A stretch of 64,000 nucleotides of DNA from Kryptolebias marmoratus (GCF_001649575.2 NC_051450.1:9861022-9925021); one strand, 5' to 3'. Positions 25,270 to 36,764 are shown, counted from the first letter of the stretch. Program-made: numbers and translations. Notes: generated by a model from the sequence alone, not told the origin.

Positions 25270-26305
25270 CTGGGTTGTAAACTAAGATCAGACAGAGTTA
25301 TAGATATTTTCATCAACACTAAGAATAACATTATGCATAATATCATACAACATTGTGATATTATCTTGCATGATTTGTTAGCACTCAGATTACGGGTTGT
25401 AAATTATTCTTAGCGACTACCACACCAAATTTTAGCTTAGTATCTGTAAAATTCACTGAGGTATAATTATTGTTGCGCAGGCTAAAGTTGATTAGCTATG
25501 ACAGCCATCTTGAATTGGGTTGACTCTAAAATGTAATTAGATGCAGATATACAGTCAGTAATAACTCCCTGAGAGTTTAATTGAAATCTGAAATCTGAAA
25601 TCTGAAATCTGAAATCGATTCATGAGGTTTTTTTCTAAGAGACAAACAGGGTTGACTTCAACAATTAATGCAAGGTATTAAGTAAAGATGTTATGCAATG
25701 GGTTGGGCTCAAAGCATGTGTTGGGGATTATTCTTATTTATAACTACATCAAATTTCAACTCAGTATTTTTAGATTTTTGTGAGTTATAGTGAATTTTGT
25801 GATTTTCTAAGTTTGGTTGGCTGTGGCAACCATCTTAAATTGTGTTGGCTCCAAAGGTTAGTGAGTTAATGAGGTTAATATATATTATTTGAATACTTTA
25901 TGAAAGTTTCATTAAAATCTATTTAGTAGTTCACAAGATATTTTGCTAAGAACCGGACACAGTTGATTTCAATAGTTGATGGTAAAATTTTAAAGACAGT
26001 TGGGGGTTGGGGATCAGTCTCAGCTACGACCCCACCCAGTTTTAGCTTAATATCTGCAATATTGACGGAAGTATAGAAGGTTTGCTATGATTGTTTTGCT
26101 TTGGTGGACATCTTCAATTGAGTTGACTCAAAAACGTTTTCAGTTGTAGATGTGGACCCAGTGAATACTTTCTGCAAGATTCATTAAAATCCATTCAGTG
26201 ATTCATGAAATATTTTTTCTAAAGGTACAGACAAACACACACACAGCACATGGGCAAAAATATTGTTGCTCTGCTGTCACCTTCGGCAGTTGGTGATAAT
26301 AATTT
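25270..26305 (+). repeat. ~300-bp-monomer repeat array, plus, long copy
   Basis: The longest array of this family in the window, with at least three and probably four monomers. The block corresponding to TACTACCACACCAAATTTTA recurs near 25415, 25740 and 26020, giving a spacing of roughly 280-330 bases. Internal monomers are joined by AGGGTTGACTTCAACA-like linkers. Only the last monomer carries the terminal ACACACACAGCACATGGGCA and TTCGGCAGTTGGTGATAAT. Monomer number varies among copies. Confidence 0.75.
25583..25616. repeat. (GAAATCT)n heptamer expansion
   Basis: Almost five tandem copies of the 7-base unit GAAATCT lie inside a monomer, exactly where other copies have a single AAATCT. It looks like local slippage. 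Confidence 0.85.
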
Positions 26306-26490
26306 CATCTGATATGTTATAGTGATCTCATTCTTACTGCTACAATGCAATAAGGACTACAAGGCTTTTCAAAATGTGTCATAGCAGAAATTATTTACAT
26401 TTCTTTAAAATCTTCCATTATTAAACACAAAAAAAGAGTGTTTTGTGAACAATAATTATTATAAAAACACATCATGTGCTCCCAAAGAGC

Positions 26491-26780
26491 ACAGATGCAG
26501 AGAGGTTAATGGCTATTTGGGCGACGAGAACATTTCACATCCTGTTAAGAGTCTCTACCTCACCCTTGGAAGGAACAATCAGGCGTGTGTGTGCGAAAGA
26601 AACCACCATTCTGAGATTGGCTTGAACATAATGCACTTCAGCTGCGTGCTGCACTGTGGGAAGAGGGGAAAAAATGACTTTCATTAAATTACACTGAATT
26701 TTATACATCAGTGATGATAAGCACTCAGAGGACCCAGCCGTCTCACCAACCATAATGAAAAAGCAGACCATCTTTTGCAA
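26491..26780 (+). promoter_or_regulatory. Duplicated element, copy B
   Basis: Partner of 20785-21050, about 5.7 kb downstream in the same orientation. The near-identical core is at 26676-26721. This copy is G+C-richer between the shared blocks and lies in a gap between two copies of the ~300-bp-monomer repeat of opposite orientation. Two overlapping short frames on opposite strands are not genes. Confidence 0.6.
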
Positions 26781-26799
26781 TATGCAAAAAGAAAAAAAA

Positions 26800-26826
26800 A
26801 TTATATTATATTATATTATTATATAC
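26800..26826. repeat. (TTATA)n microsatellite
   Basis: An imperfect run of five-base TTATA units following an A-rich tract. Confidence 0.7.
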
Positions 26827-26909
26827 TTTTTCTTTCTTTGCATATGCATATTGAATGCAAAATTAATATACATTAGATGGTAAATGAAAAAAAGTAGCGT
26901 GACAAAAAA

Positions 26910-27300
26910 AGACATTGTTACCGGTGGCAAAGGTGGAGCAACAGTTTTGCCCATGTGTGTGCATTTGTTTGTCTATTCCATTAGCTAAATAGACAATGAA
27001 TCACTTAACAGATTTTAATGAAACTATCAGAATAAAAATACTGGTTGTACATCTACAACAGATTAACTTTTGAAATCAATCTGATCCAAGATGACCACCA
27101 TAACAAAGCAAGCTTAGCAAACACAAAAATGGCTGGAACTCACTCACTTTTAGATATATTGTGCTAGAATATGATGTGTTAGTAGTTGAGAGTCATGCAC
27201 AAACTATACTTTAAGGAGTAACAGAATATGATATCGTATGAGATTGCACATAATGATGTTTTCAAAGTTAAACCAAAATGGCTATAACTGTCATTTCCTG
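26910..27300 (-). repeat. ~300-bp-monomer dispersed repeat, minus
   Basis: One monomer and part of a second on the minus strand, recognised from GCCCATGTGTGTGCATTTGT, ACAGATTTTAATGAAACTAT, CAAACACAAAAATGGCTGG and GTAGTTGAGAGTCATGC. Its inner end meets the G-rich tract at 27311. Confidence 0.7.
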
Positions 27301-27310
27301 AATGAAGGAT

Positions 27311-27332
27311 GGGGAGGGGGAGCGGGGAGGGG
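27311..27332 (+). other. Potential G-quadruplex tract
   Basis: Four G-runs (4, 5, 4 and 4 Gs) are separated by loops of one, three and one bases. This meets the usual criteria for a stable intramolecular quadruplex. It stands alone in A+T-rich DNA. Confidence 0.8.
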
Positions 27333-27544
27333 TATCCATTCCTTCATAAGCCCTTTATTTGTCATGTTTTGCAACCTGAACAAATGCGCTATGCAAAAAA
27401 AATATATTAAAAAAGAGGCAGTTTTTAAACAGACTGCCCATTGCTACACAGTGGTGCTTAATAATGAACAATATTTTGGAGAACAGATGTTCAGCTTGTT
27501 ATAAATCTTCTAATTTGAGTAGCAAATTGTCAATACACAGTCAG

Positions 27545-28030
27545 ACTGTTTAGGGAGGTTGGATTTTGTTGCACTAATTTCTGGTAACCATCGCAGCTTG
27601 TGGGAGTATCTGTATGGGGTCAGATGCCAGCGTGTTTCCATCTTCATGGTAATTTCAAACACAAGTCAACCAGTGGGGGCTTTTGTCCAAATATTAGTAG
27701 AGATGCAGGTGTCTTTGTATTCAGCATTCAAACCCGTATAGGGAGAGAACAGCGGTCACCCTGAATGCCTGTGACATAGACCGTCCTATGATCAATTAAA
27801 AGTATGTGGCTTTCATCGAAAGGAAGAGATGTCACCGTTAACGCTCGAGGGCCTGCAGGAGCTGCTTCCACAGTTAAATTTTTACCAATTAAATGAAATT
27901 GACTTTGCTACGCTTTGATTGTCAGTTACACAGCTTGCATTGGATCTTCATCAACACTAATTGCACTTCAAAGAGTGTGAAGGAGCGAAGGATCCGCAAT
28001 GAAGCTCAGGACATGGGGAGCAGGCGTGTA
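27545..28030. promoter_or_regulatory. Candidate conserved noncoding segment
   Basis: Almost 500 bases of high-complexity, balanced sequence without recognised repeats. It contains several CAATTAA and TAATTG homeodomain-like cores (27791, 27887, 27957 area), and short CpG-containing words are unusually frequent for the surroundings. No frame shows a domain. Confidence 0.35.
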
Positions 28031-28696
28031 TCCGAAATTCACAGATCCTAGAAGAGACTAAAAATATGGTTTTGCACTTCCTCATGTTCATCACCACAGG
28101 AAAAAAAAGAGGCATATCTGATAGGCTCTAAGTGGGTAACGCAATCATGAATGCAAAACGCATAAAAAACCATCCACTCTGAGTTTCTGCAAGACTGACC
28201 CTGTTTGGCTGTATCCAAATGCTTTATGACTGGTAGTTTTAAAAGCACAGTGCTTTGTGGGAGAAAAACAAAGTCTTTCTTATTTAGGTTTGTTGGTCCC
28301 TTGGCTGCTTCATATGAACCACATAAGACCAAGGAACACTAAAATGAATGGGGTATTTACTTGTCAAGATTTATGATCTGCCATCTCTGAGTCACTTATC
28401 AGCATGAAAGTCTTGTCACTTAGACAGGACTCCGCCTCTTTAATTTACACTGCATCAGAAATCTGTTTTGCATACGAAAAATTATATCAGTATTAGCGTT
28501 GCGCTGTAAATCTCGAAGGTTTGCGAGGTCCCGACACTGATAGAAGACAATGAAATTCAAAATCCAAACTTCTATGAATGACAAAAAATCAACATATTTA
28601 GCTTTAGAACCAATGATACAATAGTTACTGTTTATTTCAATAAAATAGAACATGGGAGTTGGATGTCATGGTGATATTGATTTCTCCACAAACTTT

Positions 28697-29085
28697 GAAC
28701 CATCCATTCATCCATCTATTTTTTTCCACTTATCCATGGTTGGGTCACAGAGGCAACAGGTTAAGAGGGTAACCCAGACATGACTCTTTGCAGTCACACT
28801 CTCCAGCTCCTCCTTATGGATCCCAAGGTGATCCCAGGCCAGAGAGGATACAATCCCTGGGTTCTGGGTCTGCCCCTAAGTCTCCTCCAAGTTGAAAGAG
28901 CTCCTTACCTTGACTCTAAGCCTGAGCCAGCCACCCTATGGAGGAAGCCTGTTCTAGCTGCTTGTGTCTGCGATCTTGTTTGATCAGTTATGATCCATAC
29001 CTCATGACCATAGGTGAGTGTCAGAACATAGACAGAAAAGTAAGTTGAGAGCCTTGGTATTCAGCTCAGCTCTTTCTTCATCTAT
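28697..29085 (-). mobile_element. LINE 3' end, second copy, minus
   Basis: A second, more eroded copy of the LINE tail at 18115-18740. The shared marker CTCATGACCATAGGTGAGTGTC (29003-29024) corresponds to CTCATGACCGCATATGTAATG in the first copy, and the tail begins with the same ATCC-rich run. It abuts the next repeat directly at about 29085. The reading frame is broken. Confidence 0.65.
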
Positions 29086-29545
29086 TTTGATGTGGTAGTA
29101 GCTGAGAGTCAACCCCAAAGCACAACCTGTGGGCTAACAGTTATTGCAAGAACTGTGTTTAAAACGTTGCCTCATAATTTCACGAACCACTGAATGGATT
29201 TTAATGAAATTCCAGAAAGTATTAATTTGATATACGTTTACAAGTGAACAACTTTCGAAGCCTACCCAATTCAAGATAGCAGCTGCAGCCAACAAACCTT
29301 ACAAAACACAAAAATGGCTATAAATCAAGCAATTTTATATATATTATTCTAAAATTTGATGTTATCATAGCTAAGAGTAAATCCCAACCCATATTCTATT
29401 CTCTAAGCTTTTTGTGTAAAACTGTTGGACTCTACTGTCTTTCAGGAAAATATCTCACCTTTTAGAAATTTATCACTGAATGGACATTTAAGCCTGATTA
29501 CCTCTTAGAGTCAGCCCAATTCAAGTAAATGGATAAGTTTGAATG
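29085..29545 (-). repeat. ~300-bp-monomer dispersed repeat, minus
   Basis: One and a half monomers on the minus strand, starting inside a monomer at GTGGTAGTAGCTGAGAGTCA, where the LINE copy joins. The junction suggests that one element inserted into the other. Confidence 0.65.
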
Positions 29546-30380
29546 GGAATATAGACTTCATCTGGAATCGCAGGTCTGATTACTTATAGGGATTCAGCTT
29601 TGGCTGAAACAACCCTAGTCTAAATCAGTTTTCACAGGAAGAAGATGTTGATGTTTGTTATTCTTCCCAGTGGGGGTGAAGATGGCTAAGAAACAACTGT
29701 AGCCATTTTGCATTTTAGTCATTTAACAAGCAATTAGTCACAATGCTTATGCTTTAAGCACAGTTCAAGCTAAATAAATACGAGCTCACATGTTAAATTA
29801 AGAGTTGTCTAATTTATGAGTTTAATTATCCTTGTTAAATTAACATGAGCATAATTAGAAAAAAGAAAAAAAAACTCAAGCAAATACCAAGTATCATGGC
29901 CAGTTTATGTAACTGTTATTCATTTTTTAAAAGTAAATTCTTATCCTGCATGCAAGACCTTCATCAAGTATATGCTCTGGTTCAGTTCCCTCTGCGTCCG
30001 TGTGACATAACTTAATTTTCCTCCATCATCTCCATGCAGGTATAACGTGTTACGGCTGTCAAACCAAACTGCAACGTTGTTGAGAGAAAATTATCATCAG
30101 GTGATGCAGATATAATAAATTAGTTGAGCCACACTGCTGTGGCAGAAGCTGTCTTTGTGTTGCTCTAGAATGTTGCTGAAGCAGCTGGTTCTGTTTAACT
30201 GGGCTGTACATCATGAACTGAAACTGAGCAAAGAAAGAAAGGAACTTGAAAGAAAAACACTCAACAAAATATATAAAGATTTAGAGTAATTTTGCTGGAG
30301 GACATTTTCTGACAGTACTTATTTCTAAAGGCAGAAAATGGCACTTTGTTGTCAAAAACAGGAACAAACTAAAGGTCTGT
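29545..30380. other. Noncoding, nothing firmly recognised
   Basis: A+T-rich unique-looking sequence. A moderately complex patch at 29960-30200 might be conserved noncoding DNA. Confidence 0.4.
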
Positions 30381-30384
30381 TTTG

Positions 30385-30750
30385 GTCAAATGACATCATG
30401 CTCTGACTTATGTTATATTACGATATCTCATGTGATCCTATTAGAGCTCAGTGTATGTGTCGGGAATGACTCTCAGCTACTACTGCACTAAATTTTTGCT
30501 CAGGTTCTGTAAAATTTGCTGAGTAATAACCATTGTTTGTGTTTGCTAAGTTTGCTTAGATGAGGTTGCTATCTTAAATTAGTTTGGCTCCAAAAGCTAT
30601 TCAGTTGTAGATGCACATGCATGGATATTTTTTTAAAGAGTTTCAAAAAAATCCATCTAGTGGGTCATAAGATATTTTGCTAACAGATAGACAAGCAAAC
30701 ACACACAGACAAAAACATTATTGCCTTTGCCTTTGGCAACAGGGAAAAAA
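30385..30750 (+). repeat. ~300-bp-monomer dispersed repeat, plus, single unit
   Basis: A single near-complete monomer with the terminal module: GACTCTCAGCTACTACTGCA, AATCCATCTAGTGGGTCATA, TTTTGCTAACAGATAGACAA, AACACACACAGACAAAAACA and the end hairpin GCCTTTGCCTTTGGC. It shows that one monomer plus the terminal module can be a complete insertion. Confidence 0.75.
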
Positions 30751-32479
30751 AAGAAAAAAAAACACCTTCAGCTTTGTTCATTAAAAAATAAATGTGTATT
30801 TCCTTTTCCAAGAAGTGACATTCATTCTCAAAGGGTTAACACAGTTTGTTATTGCTGTTTTTGTATCTTTATAATAATTTAACATCTTAGTGTAGAAAAA
30901 ATCAACGATAATGCAGAACTGAACTGCATCAGCCTTCACCAAGCTTTCATATAAAAAAAATCATGGATATGATACTATTGATCTTTTCACTTCTCATAAC
31001 ACAAATATTTTGAAATGTTGGAGAAAAAAAGCCATACCTGAGTTTAACATCTTTCTAATGTTTGATTCAAAGCCACTCGATGGTTGCAAGGCCACACAAG
31101 TCTGCTTGTTGAGTAGCCTTGACGTAACACGCTGTAAGTGTTCGGCTCTCCCACTGCTGTCTGGGATCTTAGCACAAAGTTCCCGCCTTCATTAAAATAG
31201 CTGCCATCCTCGTCACAACAGATGCCCCTGCACTCAGCATATGTCCAAGGTTATAAATCCAGATTACCTACTCCTTGTGTCGCCTCTTGAGCCATCTGGT
31301 GTGATTTAAGCACCGGGTAAAGCACTCTTTTTTAACACCTGCCCCTTCTTCTTTATAGCAAAAGACAGGGATGGCAACTGCTCCGAAATTACAGAGAGAC
31401 GACTTCAGTAAATTCAGTACATTTATGTTTCCCCTAGATTTAGTTGTTGTTGTTTGTTATTTTTTTTTATCAGTTTAGATTGTGCATCAAATCAAAAATG
31501 CTGCTCTATGGGATTATTTATTTATGTATTTTTACCTACATCATTCTTGTATCATGACTTATTTTTTATCTTAAACACTATTGTATTCCTTTTTGTTTGT
31601 TTTGAATTTAAAATACCAATCGCTGTTTCTATTTTTTTAGCCTGCTGTCAAAGTTGAAGGGGCGATAATGTTTTTGTCTGTGAGTGTGAATAGGTTTTGA
31701 CTTCATGGAAATCTTTCTCTATTAACTTAATCAAAAAGTCAATTTGTGTTTCCCTTGTCATACATTATAAATTGCTTGTACACTGAAAGCATTTGAAGGT
31801 AATTTTTGCTTTTATTCAGGTCAAAGGAATTTTTTAAATAGAATTTGTAATTTCTTGCAAAAAGTTGATTATTTTGTGACTCGGTGTGCACAAGGGGATG
31901 TAAGTGTAAACCAGAATTATAGAAATTGTGTGATCAGTTCAGTGTAACAGACCAATCAACTGGGTTTTGAGGATTGAAGTGCTTTGTTGGCCTTTTTTAG
32001 TGTAGTATTGTGTCAGAAACAATAGGTAAGAGAAAACAAACAAACATACAAAAAACAAGATAGGCAATTATTTAAAATTTATTATGTGATAATATTTTGA
32101 CAGATTCTTGTGAGTTTGGGTTCAGATAAAAAGAAAAAAAATGCATATTGCCTGGACCTTTAAAAGAACCAATGCACAGACTTTACAACCTAGCCAGGTA
32201 ACTTTTAATATCCTCTTCATATCCTGTTATCACCCTCCCTTCCCCACGCATATGCACACACACCACCACTACTACTACCAAGTACACCGTCACGATATAG
32301 CTCAGAAATAGAGAAACCACAAACACATGCTCATACAAAAAAAAAACTTTCCTATGGTGTTAAGTATTGAGAAACAATTCACTGATGAATGTGTAAATGT
32401 TCCCTTTTCTTTTTTTGTTTTTTTAATGTGTTGTTATTCTGTCATTTCTTTGTCAAGCGAAACTAATCATGACATTTTG

Positions 32480-33340
32480 AATGCACTCACAGCTTCTCTC
32501 CTGAGCCTGGTTTCAGCTGCTGCACATCATGACACCACAGCGTGTTCAGGTTATATAACATCGCTGCTTACTGCAGGTTTAAATTTTGCCTTAGTATAAA
32601 ATCTGACCTCGCAGTTTGTTTTGTCTGCCACAATAACTCTTCCAGGAAGGAGGGGTGGTTGGGTGGGGGGTTCTTCTGTTTTTGCCAAGTGCAATTCAGG
32701 ATGTGGCACTTCTTTGCTGTAGCACACCGAGAGAGCTACTGACACTTTAGTAACCCTGGGTTTTGTGATGGAGCATCCTGCCTTTGCAGGTGGACATGCT
32801 CATTGTCCGGCTGCCTTATCTCTTCGGGGCCATTGCTTCTGAAGATCACTGGGACTGACAGAGCAGAAGCATAGGCATCCCTTTAGAAGATTCGGAACCA
32901 GACAAAACCCTGAGGGGAGTTTTGGCAGTGCAAGCAGAGGAAGACCTAAGGCACTTGGACTAAAGGATCTCTGGAGTATCCAAACAGTCTCTTTGAGGTT
33001 CAAAATTTAGCTTGTTAATTACCATCGCGGGGATATATTAAGGATGCTTCACTGATAAGGATGTTGAATAGAGGCTTTCAGCTGGACAAATTCTCTCCTG
33101 GAATGCTCTAGTGTTGGAGCTGCAGTAGAACAATTTAAAGCCCCCCTGAGACTGGATCGATGAGGTGGCCTGTTTGTGTCCTTTTGCATCATATCTGACA
33201 AGTGATCCGTATCCAAGGATGGATTGTTATTGTGTGACCGAAGCAGGAGAGTAATTTGATGTGATGGCAAAATCATTCCATTACAAATGAACAAAAGTGT
33301 CTTAAATGCTATCTGACATTGCAGTGCCACCTACAATAAC
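32480..33340. promoter_or_regulatory. Candidate conserved noncoding region
   Basis: About 0.85 kb of complex, low-repeat sequence. Notable stretches are 32760-32990 and 33005-33330 (for example GCTTGTTAATTACCATCGCG at 33011-33030). The overlapping short frames on both strands have no domain and no consistent splice signals. The region is a good target for comparative alignment. Confidence 0.3.
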
Positions 33341-33479
33341 GCTTCTCGGTATAAACATATTTTGTTACATTAATAGGAAGAAATTAGAGACTTGAAACAA
33401 ACCAAAAATGAAATTATTGGATGAAACAAATTTAGACTTATGTTAATGGACTGGTTTTAAATTTAGCTTTTGTTGCAGG

Positions 33480-34480
33480 AAGCATTAGCTTATATTACAT
33501 AACATATGGCAAAAGATCTTTGTTTAAAACTTTGGTATGCAAGACAGTGGGTGATTCCTTTGAGAAATTCTCTTTTTTATGTGTTTAGAGCCTTGTTATA
33601 TTGTTTTGTGGTTCTGTTCTTAAATGTTGGTTTGGTTTGTGCTTGTAATCCCTCAATCTGTCTCCTGCTTTGTTTCTGCTGTTCTTGTTGTCTGCTCCCT
33701 TTCAAACCTGGTCATTTTCTTCCCTATGCTAACTCTGGTTTTCAATTTAGATTCTCATTTTTTGTTTCTTTGTTTGGTTATGTTATTTTTGTTGTTTGTT
33801 AGTTTCATCTTGACTCTTATTGCTCCTTTTCCTGTCATACCTTTGGAGTATTTTGGTTATTAGTTCTTTTTTCAGTGTGTTTAGAAAAAAAACAATAAAA
33901 AACAATCTGCTTCCCTTTGTCCTGCATTTGTGTCCTTCTATCGTCATACACCTCCAATCCTAAGTGCACAGATATTTTGCTAAACAAACACAGATGCATT
34001 TTCTTTACCTGCTTTCCCATGCAGAGTCGCGGGGGAGCTGGTGCCAATCTCTAGCGGTCATTGTGCGAGAGGCAGGCTACATCCTGTCCTTCACAGACAA
34101 CAAAAGCAGTGATTCTGAGAAATGAAGGGCGTTGTAGCTTGCTTTGTGCATGCATACGATTGTTTCGAGTGTTGGAAACCATAATAACAATGGGGTTGTT
34201 TTTTTTTTATTTGTTTGTTTTTTATTTGTCAACATCTGGCTGGCTTTGACTGGATCCTGTATCTATGATCAAGTACTAAAAAGATCAAGGACTGAGGACA
34301 GGGGAGAAATGGTTAAAAAAAAAAAAGCAAAAAATATTGCTACATATTTAGGTTAGCATGGGTATATTTGCTGCAATTTCTGTTTTTCATCTGGAAAGAA
34401 AATTAGCTGTATGTCATTTTTAGAAAAAAAAAAAAAAAAACATTTTTTTTTGACAAAAAATAATTAGAATGGTGTGTCAA
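33480..34480. other. T-rich noncoding stretch
   Basis: Long T-rich patches produce hydrophobic frames (98 and 79 codons, overlapping) rich in F, L, C and V. They start nowhere special and resemble no membrane-protein family I know. Nothing else was recognised. Confidence 0.45.
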
Positions 34481-34567
34481 GGCCCAGATCTCTGGATTGA
34501 TGACAGTCAATATCCCGCAGGTGTATAATTGTATGATCTTAACACATCTGTCTTTTGCTTCCCACAG

Positions 34568-34690
34568 ATTAGATCAGCTGCTGCCCACGCTGGATTTTGC
34601 CGTTTCCATCGCTGGCAGTAACTCTGGACTTAACTCTCCACTTCTGTGCCTGGAATGAGAATTTTATTGCACATTATGCAGCCTAATGAG
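34568..34690 (+). other. Candidate exon, probably untranslated
   Basis: A 123-base segment is bounded by a good acceptor (pyrimidine tract then CTTCCCACAG ending at 34567) and a good donor (GAG|GTAAGAGAT at 34690/34691). All three frames are closed by stops over its full length, so it would be an untranslated or first-coding exon, or part of a noncoding RNA. An ATG at 34655 is open to the donor for 12 codons. Sequence on both sides is also unusually complex, so it could instead be a conserved noncoding element with chance splice motifs. Confidence 0.3.
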
Positions 34691-35269
34691 GTAAGAGATT
34701 AAGATGTTGCCCTTGCATTGCTCTGGCCGTATTAGTGCATTGGATTCAAAATGACCCTACACAGCTACTTCTCTCGATATTGTTTGGGGTGAGAGTGATG
34801 GAGTGGTCGGTGATTACTCCACTAGTATTAAATCTGAATGTAATTTGAGCTATGGAAGCTGGAGTTAGTTGATATGGATTACTTGTGACCTTTTAGGAAG
34901 CCAGACAGCTGTCTTTTTATGAAATATTTTCCTGAGAAAAAAACAAACAAATAGGAAAAAACAAAACAAAAAACAGCCATTGTGAAGACTAATTATTTGG
35001 CTTAAATTAAACACATTTTTCTTTATTTCTCTTTTAAATAAATGCAATAAAAACAATGTTGGTGTGACTAAGTGGGTGATGCAGAGATATAAGACACTGG
35101 ATATTTGGGAACCACCAGCCTCCTTACATAGTTTGTCTTTTTACAGGGAAGGCATCTTTTGTGCTAGGAAATTACATGTTTCCAGCTTTTCTTTAGAAAT
35201 GTGATGAACTTGAAACCTTTATCTACAATAAATGCAATAAATGTGTGCAAATTATCTGTAACAACTATG

Positions 35270-35282
35270 CTCCCCCCCCCCC
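35270..35282 (+). repeat. Poly-C run
   Basis: A run of about a dozen C between TATGCT and AATTTCC. Confidence 0.8.
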
Positions 35283-35399
35283 AATTTCCTCTCTGTGCAG
35301 CAGTTGGTACCGTTAGTAAAAATGTTTGCAACAATAAATAAATATTTGAAATTTTGGTTACACAGGCAAATGTCTATATTTGATTGATCTTTGCAAACA

Positions 35400-35770
35400 T
35401 TCGTGCATTATATGACCTTAAAAAACGTCATTCACACAGATTACTGAACCCACATTACTGTCAGTAATTTGAACTCCTGAGTTCTGTGGTGTGGCTGCCT
35501 GAAATGACCTCAACATGAATCATATATTAGTTACATCTGCCCATGGTACACAGTGACAATGTTTCTGCTTGTTTTCATACTGAGTTAAAGGCTATTTCTT
35601 GTTGCTTTAAAACGTGACATTTAATGTGTCGGAATGACTTGCAAAGAGATGGCTTTGGTGCTCATTAGGAGACAATGTAGACAATCGACCTGACACTGTT
35701 GGCTTGGCTGGAAACATTATTAGGGTGAAAGAAGAGAATGAAGGAAAGTGTTACTGGACTAACATGCAAA
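35400..35770. promoter_or_regulatory. Candidate conserved noncoding segment
   Basis: A low-repeat stretch with mixed composition and words such as GTGCTCATTAGGAGACAATG (35657-35676), flanked by simple sequence. No frame of interest. Confidence 0.25.
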
Positions 35771-36089
35771 AACATCTTTAGTTTGAGATTCACTGGACAC
35801 CATTCTAATTAACTCCCCTTCACCTTGCAACTCTTGACTTTTTTTTTTTTTTTACAGAGCCCTTACATCTGAATGTTTAAGACCAGAAGTGAAAAATACA
35901 TGCGTAGGATTACAAAACTAACTAAAATGTAGTTGGAGACTATGCAATGTTATTTTGAATTGCATTTCTATTGCTCCATTTAGATGCTGTGGTATACAGT
36001 ATAACAACGTAGTAAAATATTGCTATCCCGCAATTTGTAATTATTAATTGTTAAAACATTAATTATCACCTACATGCAAAATGCAATAA

Positions 36090-36580
36090 ACAGGCAAAAA
36101 TGTTGTTGTTTTTTTACCTATGCATACTCATTTTTCTAAAGTTTTAGCTAAATATTTCATAAACTACTGAACAAGTAGATACACATAGTGTATACACCTG
36201 ATTACCTTTTGGAGTCAACCCAATTCAAGATAGTCACCATAATTGACCCAACAATGCACAAAAATATTTAGAACTAAGTTAATTTTACAGATATTGATCT
36301 ACAAGATATTCATCTTCATTTTTGTTATGATAGTAGCTGAGCGAAATCTGCAACACATTTGTTGAGTAATTATACACGGCCTTTGTTTAAAATGTTGGCT
36401 TTAATTGTTGGAGTCAATCTTGTCTGTTTGCAAGAAAAAATATCTAATCATATTTAATCTAATCTAATCACTTGACAAGTTATAAGGACACTTGGAAAAT
36501 AATAATTGGATATACTGTACATCTAGAACTAATACACCTCAGAGTCAACATTATTCAAGACAGCCATGCATTTATCTTAG
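36090..36580 (-). repeat. ~300-bp-monomer dispersed repeat, minus
   Basis: Two diverged monomers on the minus strand, joined by the TGTTGGAGTCAATCTTGTCT linker (the minus-strand form of the internal joint). The terminal module is eroded. Confidence 0.65.
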
Positions 36581-36764
36581 AACATGAGTATGTGCTGTGA
36601 TGGACAGACTGGACAAACATTGACTTTTTTTATTCCTCGTCTTTGGCTGGCAAGTCTTTTACAAAGGGAAGTATAAAATCAAAATCCAGCTTGCTCTGGT
36701 TTTCTCAAGATAGATAATCCTATGAACTGCCTAAAATATTTCATTTTTGACAGGTAAATGGTTA

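Noticed and set aside
33506..33863. Two overlapping hydrophobic frames resembling membrane proteins
   Set aside because: Hydrophobicity follows directly from T-rich codons. No topology signals, no family resemblance and two frames overlapping on one strand.
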